DNA of 64,000 nt, from the NCBI GenBank assembly GCA_001899635.1, contig MKVQ01000026.1, forward strand, positions 49,334 to 113,333. The letters are read 5' to 3'. Under the pieces are notes generated by a model. It was given only the letters and a program-made list of their open reading frames with translations. It ran no database searches and was not told the DNA's origin. The stretch's first letter is position 1. Each line of letters begins with the position of its first letter. Origin of the DNA: Myxococcales bacterium 68-20 (GTDB lineage: Bacteria; Myxococcota_A; Polyangia; Polyangiales; Polyangiaceae). A program made the translations under genes and the position numbers. Below are positions 37,614-47,130 of this stretch, piece after piece.

Positions 37614-37719
37614 CGGCGACGGGCCCGACCAGGCAGACGAGACGAACCGAGCCGCGCGAGCGTTTCGGTCCTAGCCGTGACATGACGCGACGCTGCCTCG
37701 TCGCGTAGTCTGAGCTGTC

Positions 37720-38640
37720 ATGTCCTCCGTCTTCTCTTGTTTCTCTTGCGTGCGCACCGGCGCCTTGTCGCTGGTCCTCGTCTCGTCCTTCGTCCTCGTC
37801 GCCGTCGCTGGCTGCAGCGACGAGCCGGCGCCGTCCGAGCCCACGAAACGCGTCAACGGCGAGTCGTCGCTGGGATGTGGGAACGCCGATGCGCCGAAGG
37901 GCGTCCTCGCCAATCAGACGGTCACGGTCCGGAACAACAAGCGCACGTACCAGGCGGTCGTACCCGATGCGCACGACGGCAAGACGCTGCTGCCGATCGT
38001 GTTCATGTTCCACGGGAGCGGCGGAGACGGCGCCGGGCTTCGCAGCGCCTACGATCTCGAGAGCGAGGCGCAGGGGCAGGCCATCTTCGTCTATCCGGAC
38101 GCGGATCGAGCGAGCGGGACCTGGGACCTCGAGCGTGGCGCCGAGAACAACCGCGACATCCTGACGTTCGACGCGATCCTCGAGACACTCTCGAGTAGCC
38201 ACTGCGTCGATCGAAAGCGTGTCTTCGCGACCGGGTACTCCGCCGGAGGCTACTTCTCGAACCAGCTCGCCTGCCGTCGCGGGAGCGTGCTTCGCGCGAT
38301 CGCGTCCCACGCCGGAGGAGGACCCTTCGGCCAGAACGTCGAATACGGCGACGACGGCAAGCTTCGCTGTCCGGAGCGGCCCATCGCGGCGCTCATCGCG
38401 CATGGGACGGACGACACCACGGTGAAGCTCGAAGAGGCGCAGCAGTCTCGCGAGCACTGGCGCCGGGTGAACGCGTGCGCGAGCGGCGGAGGCACCCCGC
38501 GTGACCCGGCTCCGTGTGTGTCGCTGGCCGCGTGCGCCGAGGACCGCCCGGTCGTCTACTGCGAGATCCCCGGTCTCGGTCACTCGGTGTGGCCGGAGAA
38601 GGGCGCGAAGGTCACCTGGGACTTCTTCGCGTCATTCTGA
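37720..38640 (+). CDS. LpqC/PHB-depolymerase-like esterase lipoprotein
   Basis: This 306-residue lipoprotein has lipobox AVAGC (Cys32). The alpha/beta-hydrolase core matches the CE1/PHB depolymerase group: LLPIVFMFHGSGGDGAG (oxyanion region), nucleophile motif ATGYSAGGYFSNQLAC, IALIAHGTDDTTV with the acid residue, and GLGHSVWPEKG with the catalytic His. It should hydrolyse esters such as feruloyl or acetyl groups on polymers outside the cell. It converges with the SMP-30-like gene; a strong hairpin lies between them. Confidence 0.88.
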   Translation: MSSVFSCFSCVRTGALSLVLVSSFVLVAVAGCSDEPAPSEPTKRVNGESSLGCGNADAPKGVLANQTVTVRNNKRTYQAVVPDAHDGKTLLPIVFMFHGSGGDGAGLRSAYDLESEAQGQAIFVYPDADRASGTWDLERGAENNRDILTFDAILETLSSSHCVDRKRVFATGYSAGGYFSNQLACRRGSVLRAIASHAGGGPFGQNVEYGDDGKLRCPERPIAALIAHGTDDTTVKLEEAQQSREHWRRVNACASGGGTPRDPAPCVSLAACAEDRPVVYCEIPGLGHSVWPEKGAKVTWDFFASF

Positions 38641-38662
38641 GGTTCGCCTGAAGACGAGCAGC

Positions 38663-38697
38663 GAGAGCGTCGCGGCCGGTGAGGCCGTGACGCTCTC
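38663..38697. terminator. Bidirectional hairpin between convergent genes
   Basis: A 15-bp stem (gagagcgtcgcggcc and its near-perfect complement, one mismatch) closes on the loop ggtga. It lies 23 nt after the rightward stop and 40 nt after the leftward stop. No long T-run is present, so termination strength is uncertain. Confidence 0.65.
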
Positions 38698-38736
38698 TGG
38701 TCGGATGCGACCGATCTCCGAAGCGTCGTCGATCGG

Positions 38737-39822
38737 CTACGGACCGACGCCTGCGAGCTTCGGCTTGATCTGCCAGATCTTGGCGCCGCCGGTGGTGATG
38801 TAGAGCGTCTTCAGGTCCGCACCGCCGAACGCGACGCCGGTGGTGGGCTTCTCGGGGACCTCGACCTTGCCCCACGGGTTGCCGTCGGGCTTGTAGACCT
38901 CGATACCCGTGGCCGTCGCGACGTAGAGGTTGCCGGCCTTGTCGACCGCGAGGCCGTCGGGGCTCGAGTCCGCCGGAGCGATGTCGGCGAACTTCGTCCA
39001 CTCGCCGAGCGTCCCGTCCTCATTGACGGTGTACTTTCGGATGAACGGCATCGTGCCTTCGGCAGGGAGCGAGAAGCCGACGTAGAGCAACTTCTCGTCC
39101 GGCGAGAGCGTGATGCCGTTCGGGCGGGGGACGTCCTCGAACGTGTCTTCGACCGCTACCTTGCCTGTCGGATCGACACGGTAGATGCGGTTCGTCGCGG
39201 GCCCCGGCTCCGGGGTGAAGTAGCCCGGGTCGGTCACGTAGAGGGTGCCGTCCTTGCGCGCGACCACGTCGTTGAGCGTGTCGAACTGACCGTCAGCGGT
39301 GGCGGCGCCCGCATCGCCCGAGGCCTGCTGGGCGCCCGAGTAGTTGACGGCGATGACATCGGGATTGCCGTCCCCGGCGACAAGGCGGACGATGCGCCTG
39401 GCCTCGACGGTGATCAGATCGCCGGTGGCGGTGACCGCGTTGCCGATCGGCTGGGTGTTTTGAGCGCGGACGCCGTCGCGGACCGTCGACCGGCGGCCGT
39501 CGGGGAACATGCGAAGGAGCGCGCCGTCGTCGAGCGGCGTCGTGAAGAAGAGGACGCCCAGGACGGGATGCCATGCGGGCCCGTCGGTGTACGCGCCGAC
39601 CTCGACCGCCGCCGTTGGCGCCTCGATCCCTTCGATCGGGTTTGTGTTCATCTCTTCGGCGGTCGGAGGGGCGTTCGTGCCGGGCTCCTGCTGCCCCGGC
39701 GGAGGATTTCCGGGATTGGGGGTATCGCCGGCCTTCTTGTCGTCGTTGTGCGACTTGTCCTTGCAGCCGTACGCCGTGACGCCGAGTGAAAGGACGAGCA
39801 GCAGCGGCAGAATGCGTTTCAT
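38737..39822 (-). CDS. SMP-30/gluconolactonase-like beta-propeller lipoprotein
   Basis: The protein has 361 residues from the ATG at 39822, with lipobox GVTAYGC. A Pro/Gly/Asn-rich linker precedes a six-bladed propeller: YTDGPAWHPVLGVLFFTT, ADGQFDTLNDVVARKDGTLY, VTDPGYF, VPRPNGITLSPDEKLLY and SPDGLAVDKAGNLYVA. The metal-site residues of SMP-30/gluconolactonases (Glu, Asn, Asn, Asp) have matches in these blades. It could hydrolyse a lactone or ester outside the inner membrane. The ribosome binding site is gggagcg. It is divergent from nothing: the next leftward gene lies ~420 bp upstream. Confidence 0.85.
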   Translation of the reverse strand: MKRILPLLLVLSLGVTAYGCKDKSHNDDKKAGDTPNPGNPPPGQQEPGTNAPPTAEEMNTNPIEGIEAPTAAVEVGAYTDGPAWHPVLGVLFFTTPLDDGALLRMFPDGRRSTVRDGVRAQNTQPIGNAVTATGDLITVEARRIVRLVAGDGNPDVIAVNYSGAQQASGDAGAATADGQFDTLNDVVARKDGTLYVTDPGYFTPEPGPATNRIYRVDPTGKVAVEDTFEDVPRPNGITLSPDEKLLYVGFSLPAEGTMPFIRKYTVNEDGTLGEWTKFADIAPADSSPDGLAVDKAGNLYVATATGIEVYKPDGNPWGKVEVPEKPTTGVAFGGADLKTLYITTGGAKIWQIKPKLAGVGP

Positions 39823-40244
39823 CGTTCGCTCCCGGATCCGAAGGTGTTGAAGAAGGGAGCGACCATCGAACGAGAGATTCGGTTCGATTCGCTCCCGCTT
39901 GCGACCAGGGCTCAAGCAGGGCGCGTACCGCAGCTCGGCGACGCGAACGCCCTCGGCTTTCGTCGAGATCTCGCGGTCGCGTGTGTGGCGAAGGCCGACA
40001 AGGCTCAGTGCTGTCACCACTCGCGTGCGCGCTGGCCGCCCTTGTCGCGGTCGGGACCGCGCCGCGTCGCGGCGATCGAGTCAATCGACGTCGGCGATCG
40101 CGCTTCCTCTCGTCCGTGCGCTCACGCGGCTCGCAGCGACGAAGGCGGTGCGGTCAGCCGACGACGCGCGATCAGCCGCGGCGCTGCTCCGTCGACGAGC
40201 TCGAGCGTGAGAAATCCACGCTCGAGCTTGTGCTGCCTTCGCTG
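39823..40244. other. Gene-free region upstream of the SMP-30-like gene
   Basis: About 420 bp between two leftward genes. Apart from the terminator at 40198-40228, nothing is recognised. A T-arm-like motif near 39879 (ggttcgattc) has no matching tRNA stems. The promoter of the SMP-30-like gene should be here, but no clear hexamers are seen. Confidence 0.6.
40198..40228 (-). terminator. Terminator of the acetyltransferase gene
   Basis: A perfect 12-bp stem (agctcgagcgtg / cacgctcgagct) with a 7-nt loop lies 16 nt after the leftward acetyltransferase stop. No long T-run follows. Confidence 0.65.
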
Positions 40245-40841
40245 TCAGTCGACGCCGTTGGTCGACTTGTCGGACGAGGCGGAGGCCGCGCCGTTGCGAC
40301 GCTCGTGGATCTTCGCGGGGATGCCCGTCGCGATCGCGCCCGGCGGCACGTCGGTGAGAACGACCGCGTTCGCTCCGATGAAGGCGCCGCGACCGATCCG
40401 GATCGGACCGAGCACGCGCGCCCCGCACCCGATCACGACGTCGTCCTCGATCACCGGGCAGCCGTTGTCCTTGGCGGTGCCGATCGTGTTGTTGCCCATG
40501 AACTTCACGCGCGCGCCGACCTTCGACGTGCCGCCGATGACGGTGCCGAGCGTGTGCGTGAAGTTGATGCCCTCGCCGAGCTCGATGTCGTTGCCGATCT
40601 CGATGCTGTAGAGCACCGTCGTGACGAGCCGGAGCGCGTGATTGACCCCGGGGACGTGCCAGCGTCGCGCGCTCTCGCGGATGCGGCTCATCAGCAGGAC
40701 CTTGTACCCGTCCTGCGTGAGGGCTGCCCGGACCGCTTCCTTCATCGACGGGCGCTTCTTGTCGGTGCCGTCGGCACGCCCCTCTCGTAGAGCTCGTGCG
40801 AGCTCGACGGCGTCGGCGGTGATCTTACGGAAGAGGCCCAT
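40245..40841 (-). CDS. Serine acetyltransferase-like hexapeptide-repeat enzyme
   Basis: This 198-residue protein has an N-terminal helical part (GYKVLLMSRIRESARRW) and then a left-handed beta-helix with hexapeptide repeats (IEIGNDIELGEGINFTHTLG, TSKVGARVKFMGNNTIGTAK, VIGCGARVLGPIRIG, FIGANAVVLTDVPPGAIA). This matches CysE/colanic-acid-type acetyltransferases, but the neighbours (priming transferase 63 nt upstream on the same strand) point to polysaccharide O-acetylation more than cysteine synthesis. It is shorter than E. coli CysE (273 residues) at the N-terminus. Confidence 0.88.
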   Translation of the reverse strand: MGLFRKITADAVELARALREGRADGTDKKRPSMKEAVRAALTQDGYKVLLMSRIRESARRWHVPGVNHALRLVTTVLYSIEIGNDIELGEGINFTHTLGTVIGGTSKVGARVKFMGNNTIGTAKDNGCPVIEDDVVIGCGARVLGPIRIGRGAFIGANAVVLTDVPPGAIATGIPAKIHERRNGAASASSDKSTNGVD

Positions 40842-40904
40842 GCCGCGATGTTAGCAGCCTGAAAGCCAACGCAGCGCGCGGAAGTGGAGGCGAGCGCCGA
40901 ACGA

Positions 40905-43862
40905 TCAGACGCCCGAGCCCTTGATCACGACGCCGAACGTCTTGGCGAGGATGTGGATGTCGAGCCAGGGCGACCAGTTGCGGACGTAGTAGACGTCGAT
41001 CTGAACGCGGTGGGCGAACGACGTCGCGTTGCGATCCGAGACCTGCCACATGCCGGTCATCCCGGGCGGCGCGCGGAGGATGATCTTCTCCTGACCGCTC
41101 ATCTCCGTGAGCTCGCGCTCGATGTACGGGCGCGGACCGACGAGGCTCATGTCGCCCTTGATGACGTTCAGGAGCTGCGGGAACTCGTCGAGACTGAACT
41201 TGCGGAGGACGCGACCGATCCGGGTGACGCGCGGGTCCTTCCGGAGCTTGTGATAGATGTCGTATTCGGCGCGGAGCGCGGGGTCGGCGTCGAGGATCGC
41301 CTTGAGGCGTGCCTCGCCATCGCCGTGCATCGTGCGGAACTTGTAGGCGGAGAAGTACGTGCCGTCCTTGCCGAGCCGCTTCTGCGTGTAGAAGACGGAA
41401 CCTTTCGAATCGAGCTTGATCAGAGCTGCGATGAGAAGGAGGAACGGCAGGACGAAGATCCCTCCCAGGCACGTCAGCGCGACGTCCATGATGCGCTTCG
41501 CGAGCCGTGGTCCGGGGAGGAGGAGCTGCTGCCGGACCTCGACGCCGAGGATGCCGCCGAGGCTCTTGGCCGGGACACCCATCGTCGCGAACCCGAAGAG
41601 GTCGGGGATGATCAGGAGGTGAGTGAACTTGCCGCCGATGCGCTCGACGATCTGGAGCAGCTTCTCCGAGTCGACGCCCGGCATGGCGAGGACCGCATAC
41701 GGGATCTTGAGCCGTGCAGCGAGGATCGGCGCGAGCGAGAGCTCGCCGACGAGGGGAACGCCGTCGACCTCGGCGAACTTGCCGCGCGGGAACTGCGACG
41801 CGTCTTTCGTGATCACCGAGCGAGAGATTCGCTGGCTGTCAGGGCTGAAGAACTCCGTCTCGCTGCTGGGGGCCGGCGGAGGCCACTTCGAGTCGGGCCT
41901 CTGTGAGCTCGGGCCACCCTGGACGCTGATCTCGAGCTTCGGCGCGCTCGGGATGTGGTCCGAGCTGATCGGCTGGCTCGCGTCGTCGGCGCCGTCGCCG
42001 AAGATGTCGCTCGCGAGCTCGGCGCGCTGGGACTCGGTCAAGAAGTGCGCCGCGGAGACGTTCACCGAGTAGACGTCCATCACCTCGTTCGTGAAGCTCG
42101 CGCGGAGCGTCCCGTGTTTGCTGATGTCGTCGTCGAGCATCATCACGGGCTTGAGGCCGGAGCGAGGCTGCGCCTTGAGCGTGCGCACGATGAGTCGACC
42201 GGTCTTGGCGGCGCCGAGCACGCAGACGGGGATTCCCCACCACGGCTGGACGGAGAAGTACCCCCGAACGAGCGCGCGAATCACCGGGACGAGGAAGAGC
42301 GTCGCCGCCCACCAGACGCCGCGGACGAAGACCCCCCACTTGACGATCGGCAGGTCGCCGAGCGTCGAGAGGATGGACGCGCCGAGGTGCACGAGCGACG
42401 CGGCGAAGGTGATGTCGCGAATCTCGTCCGGTGTGCTCTTCGCCATCGGCGAGTAGAGCTCGAGACCGAGGAAGGTGAGCATGCAGAGCGCGACCGCCGG
42501 CCCGACGACGAGCCATGCCGTCCAGTCGATCTCGCCGAGCTCCGAGTACGTCCGGACCCAGTGGACGCTCGTGGCGAGAAGCGCGGCGAGCAGGAGCGAG
42601 AAGATGTCGGTGACGAGGAGTGTCGCGACGGTGCGTCCCGGTCGCGTGAGGACCTTCAGTCCGACGACGTCCTTCTGCTCGCGGGCGGCCGCCGAGATGT
42701 CACTGAGGTGACCCTCGTTCTTGCGGATCTTGAGCTGCTCGATGAGCGCGCGCGCGATCGCCTCTTCGGTGCAGGCGCCGAGCGAGACGAGGATGCGGCC
42801 GATCTGACCGCCGCGCTCCTCCTGGAGGGCGAGGGCCTTGACGACCATCTCCTCGGTGACGGCTCCGTTCCTGACGAGGATCTCGCAGAGGAGCGTGCCG
42901 GCGCCCTTCGTCGTCGCCGGTGAGGACGATCCGAGGAGACCACCCTGCGGGATACGAATGATCGGCGGCGGAACCGAGAAGCCGGGCTCCTTCTCCTTCA
43001 CCACGACCACGGGATCGGGCGGCGGCGCTCCGGCGGCGGGCGTGACCTTGGGGATTGTGGTGCCAGCGATCGGCGTGACCTTCGGCGAGAAGCTCGCGGG
43101 CGCGACTGCCGGCATCCCCGCCGCCGGCGTTCGGCGTCGCGGGATGATCCGCGCAGGCTGGTCGGCGAGGGGAGGGGGAGCGGCCCCGATGAGCGTGTTG
43201 CCAAAGGCCCTCGCTCCACCGACAGGCGGAGGGCTCGGAGCGGCCACGCTCTTTCTCGTCGCGGCGAGTGGATGATCCGCGGTCGCGGCGGCCGTCACTG
43301 CGGCGGCCGGCGTTCCCGCGACCAGCGTGTCCATCAACGGTGAAGGAAAAGTGGAGGGAGCAGGAGGCGGCTTGCTCGCTGGAACAGGCGGCCTGCTCTG
43401 CGCCGGCGGTCGCTCGCTCGCGGACGCGAAGGCGCGAGGTGGTACGCTGGCCGGCCTCGGGATCGAGGCGTTCACCTCCACGGCTCGCAGAGCGAGCCCC
43501 GAGCTCGTTCCCTCGGGGGGCGCGTGGCTTCCCATCGCAGGAGGCGCGATGCCGATCGCCGTCTGACGAAGGCGCTTGATCGCTGCCTCGCGCGCCTTGC
43601 CCTCCGGCGTCTGGAGCGGGCTGATCGCGGAGGCCTGCGTCGCGGCGATGTCGATCGTCGCCTTCGCGGTCGGCGGTGCAACCGAAGCCGGCGGAGAGCC
43701 GTGGATGAGCGTGTCCAGCTTTCTCGGCAGCGCGTCGTTCGTGTCGCCGGCGTCGCGCGAGGCCTCCGCCGGCGTCCTCTCGGGAGATGCCGGAGACGTC
43801 GCGACCGCCGGATCCGGGGCACCGCTCGATGACTTCCCCCCACCGTTTTCAGGGTCGCTCAC
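40905..43862 (-). CDS. Priming sugar-phosphate transferase (WbaP/PglC type) with a GspE-N/MshEN-like domain
   Basis: This 985-residue protein starts at a GTG. Residues 1-315 are Pro/Ala-rich with three recurring short motifs ([27 protein letters not shown]). Residues ~320-378 carry two tandem ~24-residue units ([40 protein letters not shown]) like the GspE N-terminal/MshEN domain. Four hydrophobic segments and a Rossmann-like CoA-binding-3 domain follow. The C-terminal ~200 residues are the bacterial sugar transferase: [69 protein letters not shown]. It starts repeat-unit synthesis on undecaprenyl phosphate. Confidence 0.92.
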   Translation of the reverse strand: MSDPENGGGKSSSGAPDPAVATSPASPERTPAEASRDAGDTNDALPRKLDTLIHGSPPASVAPPTAKATIDIAATQASAISPLQTPEGKAREAAIKRLRQTAIGIAPPAMGSHAPPEGTSSGLALRAVEVNASIPRPASVPPRAFASASERPPAQSRPPVPASKPPPAPSTFPSPLMDTLVAGTPAAAVTAAATADHPLAATRKSVAAPSPPPVGGARAFGNTLIGAAPPPLADQPARIIPRRRTPAAGMPAVAPASFSPKVTPIAGTTIPKVTPAAGAPPPDPVVVVKEKEPGFSVPPPIIRIPQGGLLGSSSPATTKGAGTLLCEILVRNGAVTEEMVVKALALQEERGGQIGRILVSLGACTEEAIARALIEQLKIRKNEGHLSDISAAAREQKDVVGLKVLTRPGRTVATLLVTDIFSLLLAALLATSVHWVRTYSELGEIDWTAWLVVGPAVALCMLTFLGLELYSPMAKSTPDEIRDITFAASLVHLGASILSTLGDLPIVKWGVFVRGVWWAATLFLVPVIRALVRGYFSVQPWWGIPVCVLGAAKTGRLIVRTLKAQPRSGLKPVMMLDDDISKHGTLRASFTNEVMDVYSVNVSAAHFLTESQRAELASDIFGDGADDASQPISSDHIPSAPKLEISVQGGPSSQRPDSKWPPPAPSSETEFFSPDSQRISRSVITKDASQFPRGKFAEVDGVPLVGELSLAPILAARLKIPYAVLAMPGVDSEKLLQIVERIGGKFTHLLIIPDLFGFATMGVPAKSLGGILGVEVRQQLLLPGPRLAKRIMDVALTCLGGIFVLPFLLLIAALIKLDSKGSVFYTQKRLGKDGTYFSAYKFRTMHGDGEARLKAILDADPALRAEYDIYHKLRKDPRVTRIGRVLRKFSLDEFPQLLNVIKGDMSLVGPRPYIERELTEMSGQEKIILRAPPGMTGMWQVSDRNATSFAHRVQIDVYYVRNWSPWLDIHILAKTFGVVIKGSGV

Positions 43863-44245
43863 ACCGAGAGTATATCAGCGTCGACCGAGCCCGGATCAGG
43901 CGCGGAGCGACGAACTTCGGGCGCGCTCCAACCACTGCTCCAGCGGCGCATGAGCGCGGCTTCGAAGCATGCACGCCGGATTCGTCGACGGTGCGTCGGC
44001 GGGGGCGGTGGCCAACGGTCGCGCTGGAACGCGGCCGGGCGCGTACAGGGGCGCGTGCGGCGTGCGGGAAGCATCGTCTGCCAGAACGACGCAGGTGACA
44101 AGCGGCTCGAACGGCAGCACCGGCGCGCCAGTGGCATTTTCCGCGTCTGCCCTTCACCGGCATCCCGGCAGGCCGTTTTACCCATCACGGCCATCACGCC
44201 ATCACGCTCCGTCCTCTCACGTCGTCCCATCGGGGAGATCTCATC
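43863..44245. promoter_or_regulatory. Divergent promoter region between priming transferase and CheX-like gene
   Basis: About 380 bp separate two divergent GTG starts. Leftward, a TATACT hexamer (43874-43869) preceded by TGA lies 6 nt before the transferase GTG, a spacing expected for a leaderless transcript; no good -35 is seen. Rightward, ggggagatc precedes the CheX-like GTG as a ribosome binding site. No gene is evident inside. Confidence 0.45.
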
Positions 44246-44776
44246 GTGGATTCCGAGCAACGCGCGTTCGTGGAGAACGCCCTGACCGCCTCCGTCGTCG
44301 AGCTCTTCGCTTCGTATGGCGTGCAATGCACCGCGGAGGCTCAATCCGCGCCTGCGGCGGACGCCGAGCTCAGCTCGATCATCGGCTTCCGCGGGAAGGA
44401 CCTCCGCGGCGGGCTCGCCTTCGTGGTCACGAGTGATCTCGCAGCCGAGCTCCTACCCGTATCGAGATCGCCGGAGCAACCCGAGCTGCAGCTCCGGGAC
44501 TGGAGCGCCGAGATGAGCAACCAGCTCCTCGGCCGCCTCAAGAACAAGCTCGCCGCCAAGGCGATCGACTTCAAGGTCGGAAGCCCTGCGTGCTTCACCG
44601 GGCGGTCCATTCGTCTCGTCTTCATGCCCGCGCGAGAGAGCTTCACGCTGACCTTCCGCGCGTCCGCCGGAACCGCGCGCATTCATCTCGACTGCTCCAT
44701 CCGTGAGGGCGTCCCGTTCGATCTCGACATCCAGGATCTCCGGATCGTCGCCGAGGGCGATGTCCTGCTCTTCTGA
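44246..44776 (+). CDS. CheX-like phosphatase-family protein
   Basis: This 176-residue cytosolic protein resembles CheX/CheC chemotaxis phosphatases. An alpha-beta part (SSIIGFRGKDLRGGLAFVVT) is followed by DWSAEMSNQLLGRLKNKLA, which contains the E-x2-N motif (Glu89, Asn92) that dephosphorylates CheY in this family. Only one such motif is visible, as in CheX. The start is GTG with a good ggggag ribosome binding site. A CheY-like gene follows after 28 nt, and this is the natural substrate. Confidence 0.82.
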   Translation: MDSEQRAFVENALTASVVELFASYGVQCTAEAQSAPAADAELSSIIGFRGKDLRGGLAFVVTSDLAAELLPVSRSPEQPELQLRDWSAEMSNQLLGRLKNKLAAKAIDFKVGSPACFTGRSIRLVFMPARESFTLTFRASAGTARIHLDCSIREGVPFDLDIQDLRIVAEGDVLLF

Positions 44777-44804
44777 ACCCCTTGCCACACAACAGCGCAG
44801 CGCC

Positions 44805-45182
44805 ATGTCCAAGAAGATCATCGTCATCGACGACTCCCAGACGGTCCGCCAGCAAGTCAGCGTCGTCCTCGTCAACGCAGGCTACGAGGTCATCGAAGCC
44901 GAGGACGGCGAAGAGGGAGCTGCCGCCATCCGGGCAAACCCTACCGCAGCGATGGCGATCTGTGACGTGAACATGCCCCACGTCGGCGGGCTGGAGATGC
45001 TCGAGTCTCTCCGCGACGAGAGCGCCCCGGTCGGGTGCCCGGTGCTGATGCTGACCACCGAAGGTCGCCCCGACGTGATCGAGCGCGCGCGCTCGTCCGG
45101 CGCCCGCGGATGGATCGTCAAGCCGTTCAAGCCGACGATGCTCCTCGCCGCGGTGAAGAAGATCGCGGGGGAGGCGTGCTGA
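44805..45182 (+). CDS. CheY-like single-domain response regulator
   Basis: This 125-residue protein is a lone receiver domain: KIIVIDDSQTVRQQ (Asp9/10), phospho-acceptor Asp54 in AICDVNMPHVGG, the switch Thr84/85 (LMLTTEG) and Lys106 (WIVKPFKP). It has no output domain. It sits between a CheX-like phosphatase and a receiver-GGDEF-EAL protein whose GTG overlaps its stop by 7 nt. The three probably form one signalling module. Confidence 0.94.
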   Translation: MSKKIIVIDDSQTVRQQVSVVLVNAGYEVIEAEDGEEGAAAIRANPTAAMAICDVNMPHVGGLEMLESLRDESAPVGCPVLMLTTEGRPDVIERARSSGARGWIVKPFKPTMLLAAVKKIAGEAC

Positions 45183-47083
45183 CCGGCGACACTCGGGATG
45201 GAGATTGGGGGGAGGACGTCGAGCCGCCGCTCAGCTCCGTCATCCAGCCACTGGTTCGATCGAGCGCCGAGCCGCGCGTCCTCATCGTCGACGACGACGA
45301 AGACGCGCGGAGCCAAGCGGCGACCGCGCTTCGCGACGTTGGGTTCATCGTGGACGAGGCCGCCAACGGCCTCGACGGGCTGAAGCTGTTCGTTCAGCAT
45401 CGACCGCAGATCGCGCTGCTCGAGGTGATGACGCCGTTCGTCGACGGGTTCTCCACCTGTCGAGCAATCCGCGACCTGACGGGAGGCGGCGACGCGTCAA
45501 TCATCATCATGACCGACCTCGACGACGTCGAGTCGCTGCAGTTCGGCTACGACGCAGGCGCGACGGACTTCATCACCAAGCCGATGAACCCGATCGTGCT
45601 GCAGCACCGCATCAAATACATGTATCGCGCCACCGAGGCCGTCGATCAGCTCCGGAAGAGCAGGCGCAAGATCGCTCATCTCGCCTATCACGATGCCCTC
45701 ACCGATCTGCCCAATCGCCGTGCCCTCGAGCGCTACATGCGGCGCCTCCTCGAGTCGCGCGCCGGTAACGAGGGAGCGGTCTTCCTGTTCGACCTCGACG
45801 GGTTCAAGCGCGTCAACGACACGTTCGGCCATACGGCGGGTGACGAGCTCATATGCGAGGTCGCCCGGCGCATCACGGGGTGCTTCGGGATCGAGACCGG
45901 GCCAGGCGCCGTCGACGTCGACACGAAGCGGACGTTCCTGGCGCGGCTCGGGGGTGACGAGTTCGTCCTCGTCAGCCCGTCGGTGACCGGCCTCGAGGAC
46001 GCGATGGCCGTCTCCAACGCGATGCTCGCCGCGATCGGTACGGTCTTCGATCTCCGCGGTCACGAGATCGTGATCACCGCCAGCATCGGGATCTCGCTTC
46101 TGGGGGAGCACGGCGATCCCGAGCTCCTCCTCCAGCGCGCGGACGCCGCGATGTACGACGCGAAGGCGCACGACCGAAACAACGCGCGCCTCTACTCGAA
46201 GAGCCTCGACGAGAAGGGGCCGGTCCGACTCAAGATGGAGGGCGCCCTGCGAAACGCGATCGGCCTGGGCGAGCTCGAGCTGCACTACCAGCCGAAGATC
46301 GACGCCGTCGCCGGCGTCGTCACCGGCTGCGAGGCGCTCCTCCGATGGAACAGCGGCGAGCTTGGCGCGGTCTCCCCCGCCGACTTCGTTCCGGTCGGGG
46401 AGGAGACGGGCCTCATCGTCCCCATCGGTCGATGGGTGCTGGAGGAGGCGTGTCGTCAAGCGAGCGCCTGGCACGCTTCGCCGGAGATGCGCGGCTTGCG
46501 CGTGGCGGTCAACGTCTCTGCGCGCCAGTTCCGGGACACGAAGTTCCTCGACGACCTCGAGCGGATCCTCGCCGAGACGGGGCTCCATCCTCACGCCCTC
46601 GAGCTCGAGATCACCGAGGGGACACTGATGAACGACACGAAGTTCGCGCGGAACGTGCTCCGCCAGCTGAAGTCATGGGGCGTGTGGCTCGCGCTCGACG
46701 ACTTCGGCACCGGCTACTCGTCGCTCGGCTACCTTCGGCGGTTCCCCTTCGATACCTTGAAGGTGGACCGTTCGTTCGTTCGCGACATGCTCAGCGACGA
46801 CGGCAGCGCGGCGATCACGTCCGCCGTCATCGCGATGGCCCACGGACTTCGTTTGACGGTCGTGGCCGAGGGGGTCGAGACCCGCGAGCAGCTCGCCTAT
46901 CTCCGCACGCTGGGGTGCACCGAGCTCCAGGGCTTCTACTTCAGCAAGGCGCTGCCTGCGCGGGACTTCGAGGCCTGGGTGGCCGAGCGTCGTATCTCCC
47001 AGAAGGAGCTGCTTCGCCCCCGCGAGATGCCGGCGGAGGGAAGGAGCAGCGCGATCCCGCCGCTCCTCATCCAGAGCGCCTAG
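45176..47083 (+). CDS. Receiver-GGDEF-EAL c-di-GMP protein with Glu at the phospho-acceptor site
   Basis: The protein has 635 residues from a GTG overlapping the CheY stop, with a gggggagg ribosome binding site. The receiver (34-150) keeps VLIVDDDED and FITKPMNP, but the acceptor Asp is Glu83 (ALLEVMTPFVDG). The GGDEF domain is canonical (FLFDLDGFKRVNDTFGH, RLGGDEF at 259-263). The EAL domain is also canonical: CEALLRW (386-388), VNVSARQF, LEITEGTLM, LDDFGTGYSSL, KVDRSFV, VAEGVET and LQGFYFSKAL. Both synthesis and hydrolysis of c-di-GMP are possible. No membrane segment is present. Confidence 0.95.
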   Translation: MLTGDTRDGDWGEDVEPPLSSVIQPLVRSSAEPRVLIVDDDEDARSQAATALRDVGFIVDEAANGLDGLKLFVQHRPQIALLEVMTPFVDGFSTCRAIRDLTGGGDASIIIMTDLDDVESLQFGYDAGATDFITKPMNPIVLQHRIKYMYRATEAVDQLRKSRRKIAHLAYHDALTDLPNRRALERYMRRLLESRAGNEGAVFLFDLDGFKRVNDTFGHTAGDELICEVARRITGCFGIETGPGAVDVDTKRTFLARLGGDEFVLVSPSVTGLEDAMAVSNAMLAAIGTVFDLRGHEIVITASIGISLLGEHGDPELLLQRADAAMYDAKAHDRNNARLYSKSLDEKGPVRLKMEGALRNAIGLGELELHYQPKIDAVAGVVTGCEALLRWNSGELGAVSPADFVPVGEETGLIVPIGRWVLEEACRQASAWHASPEMRGLRVAVNVSARQFRDTKFLDDLERILAETGLHPHALELEITEGTLMNDTKFARNVLRQLKSWGVWLALDDFGTGYSSLGYLRRFPFDTLKVDRSFVRDMLSDDGSAAITSAVIAMAHGLRLTVVAEGVETREQLAYLRTLGCTELQGFYFSKALPARDFEAWVAERRISQKELLRPREMPAEGRSSAIPPLLIQSA

Positions 47084-47130
47084 AGCGCCAATCACCTTGC
47101 GGAGCTCGAGCCCGGCGCGCCGTCGGCGTT

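Noticed and set aside
39871..39900. T-arm-like motif (ggttcgattc) suggesting a tRNA
   Set aside because: Acceptor, D and anticodon stems cannot be paired around it.
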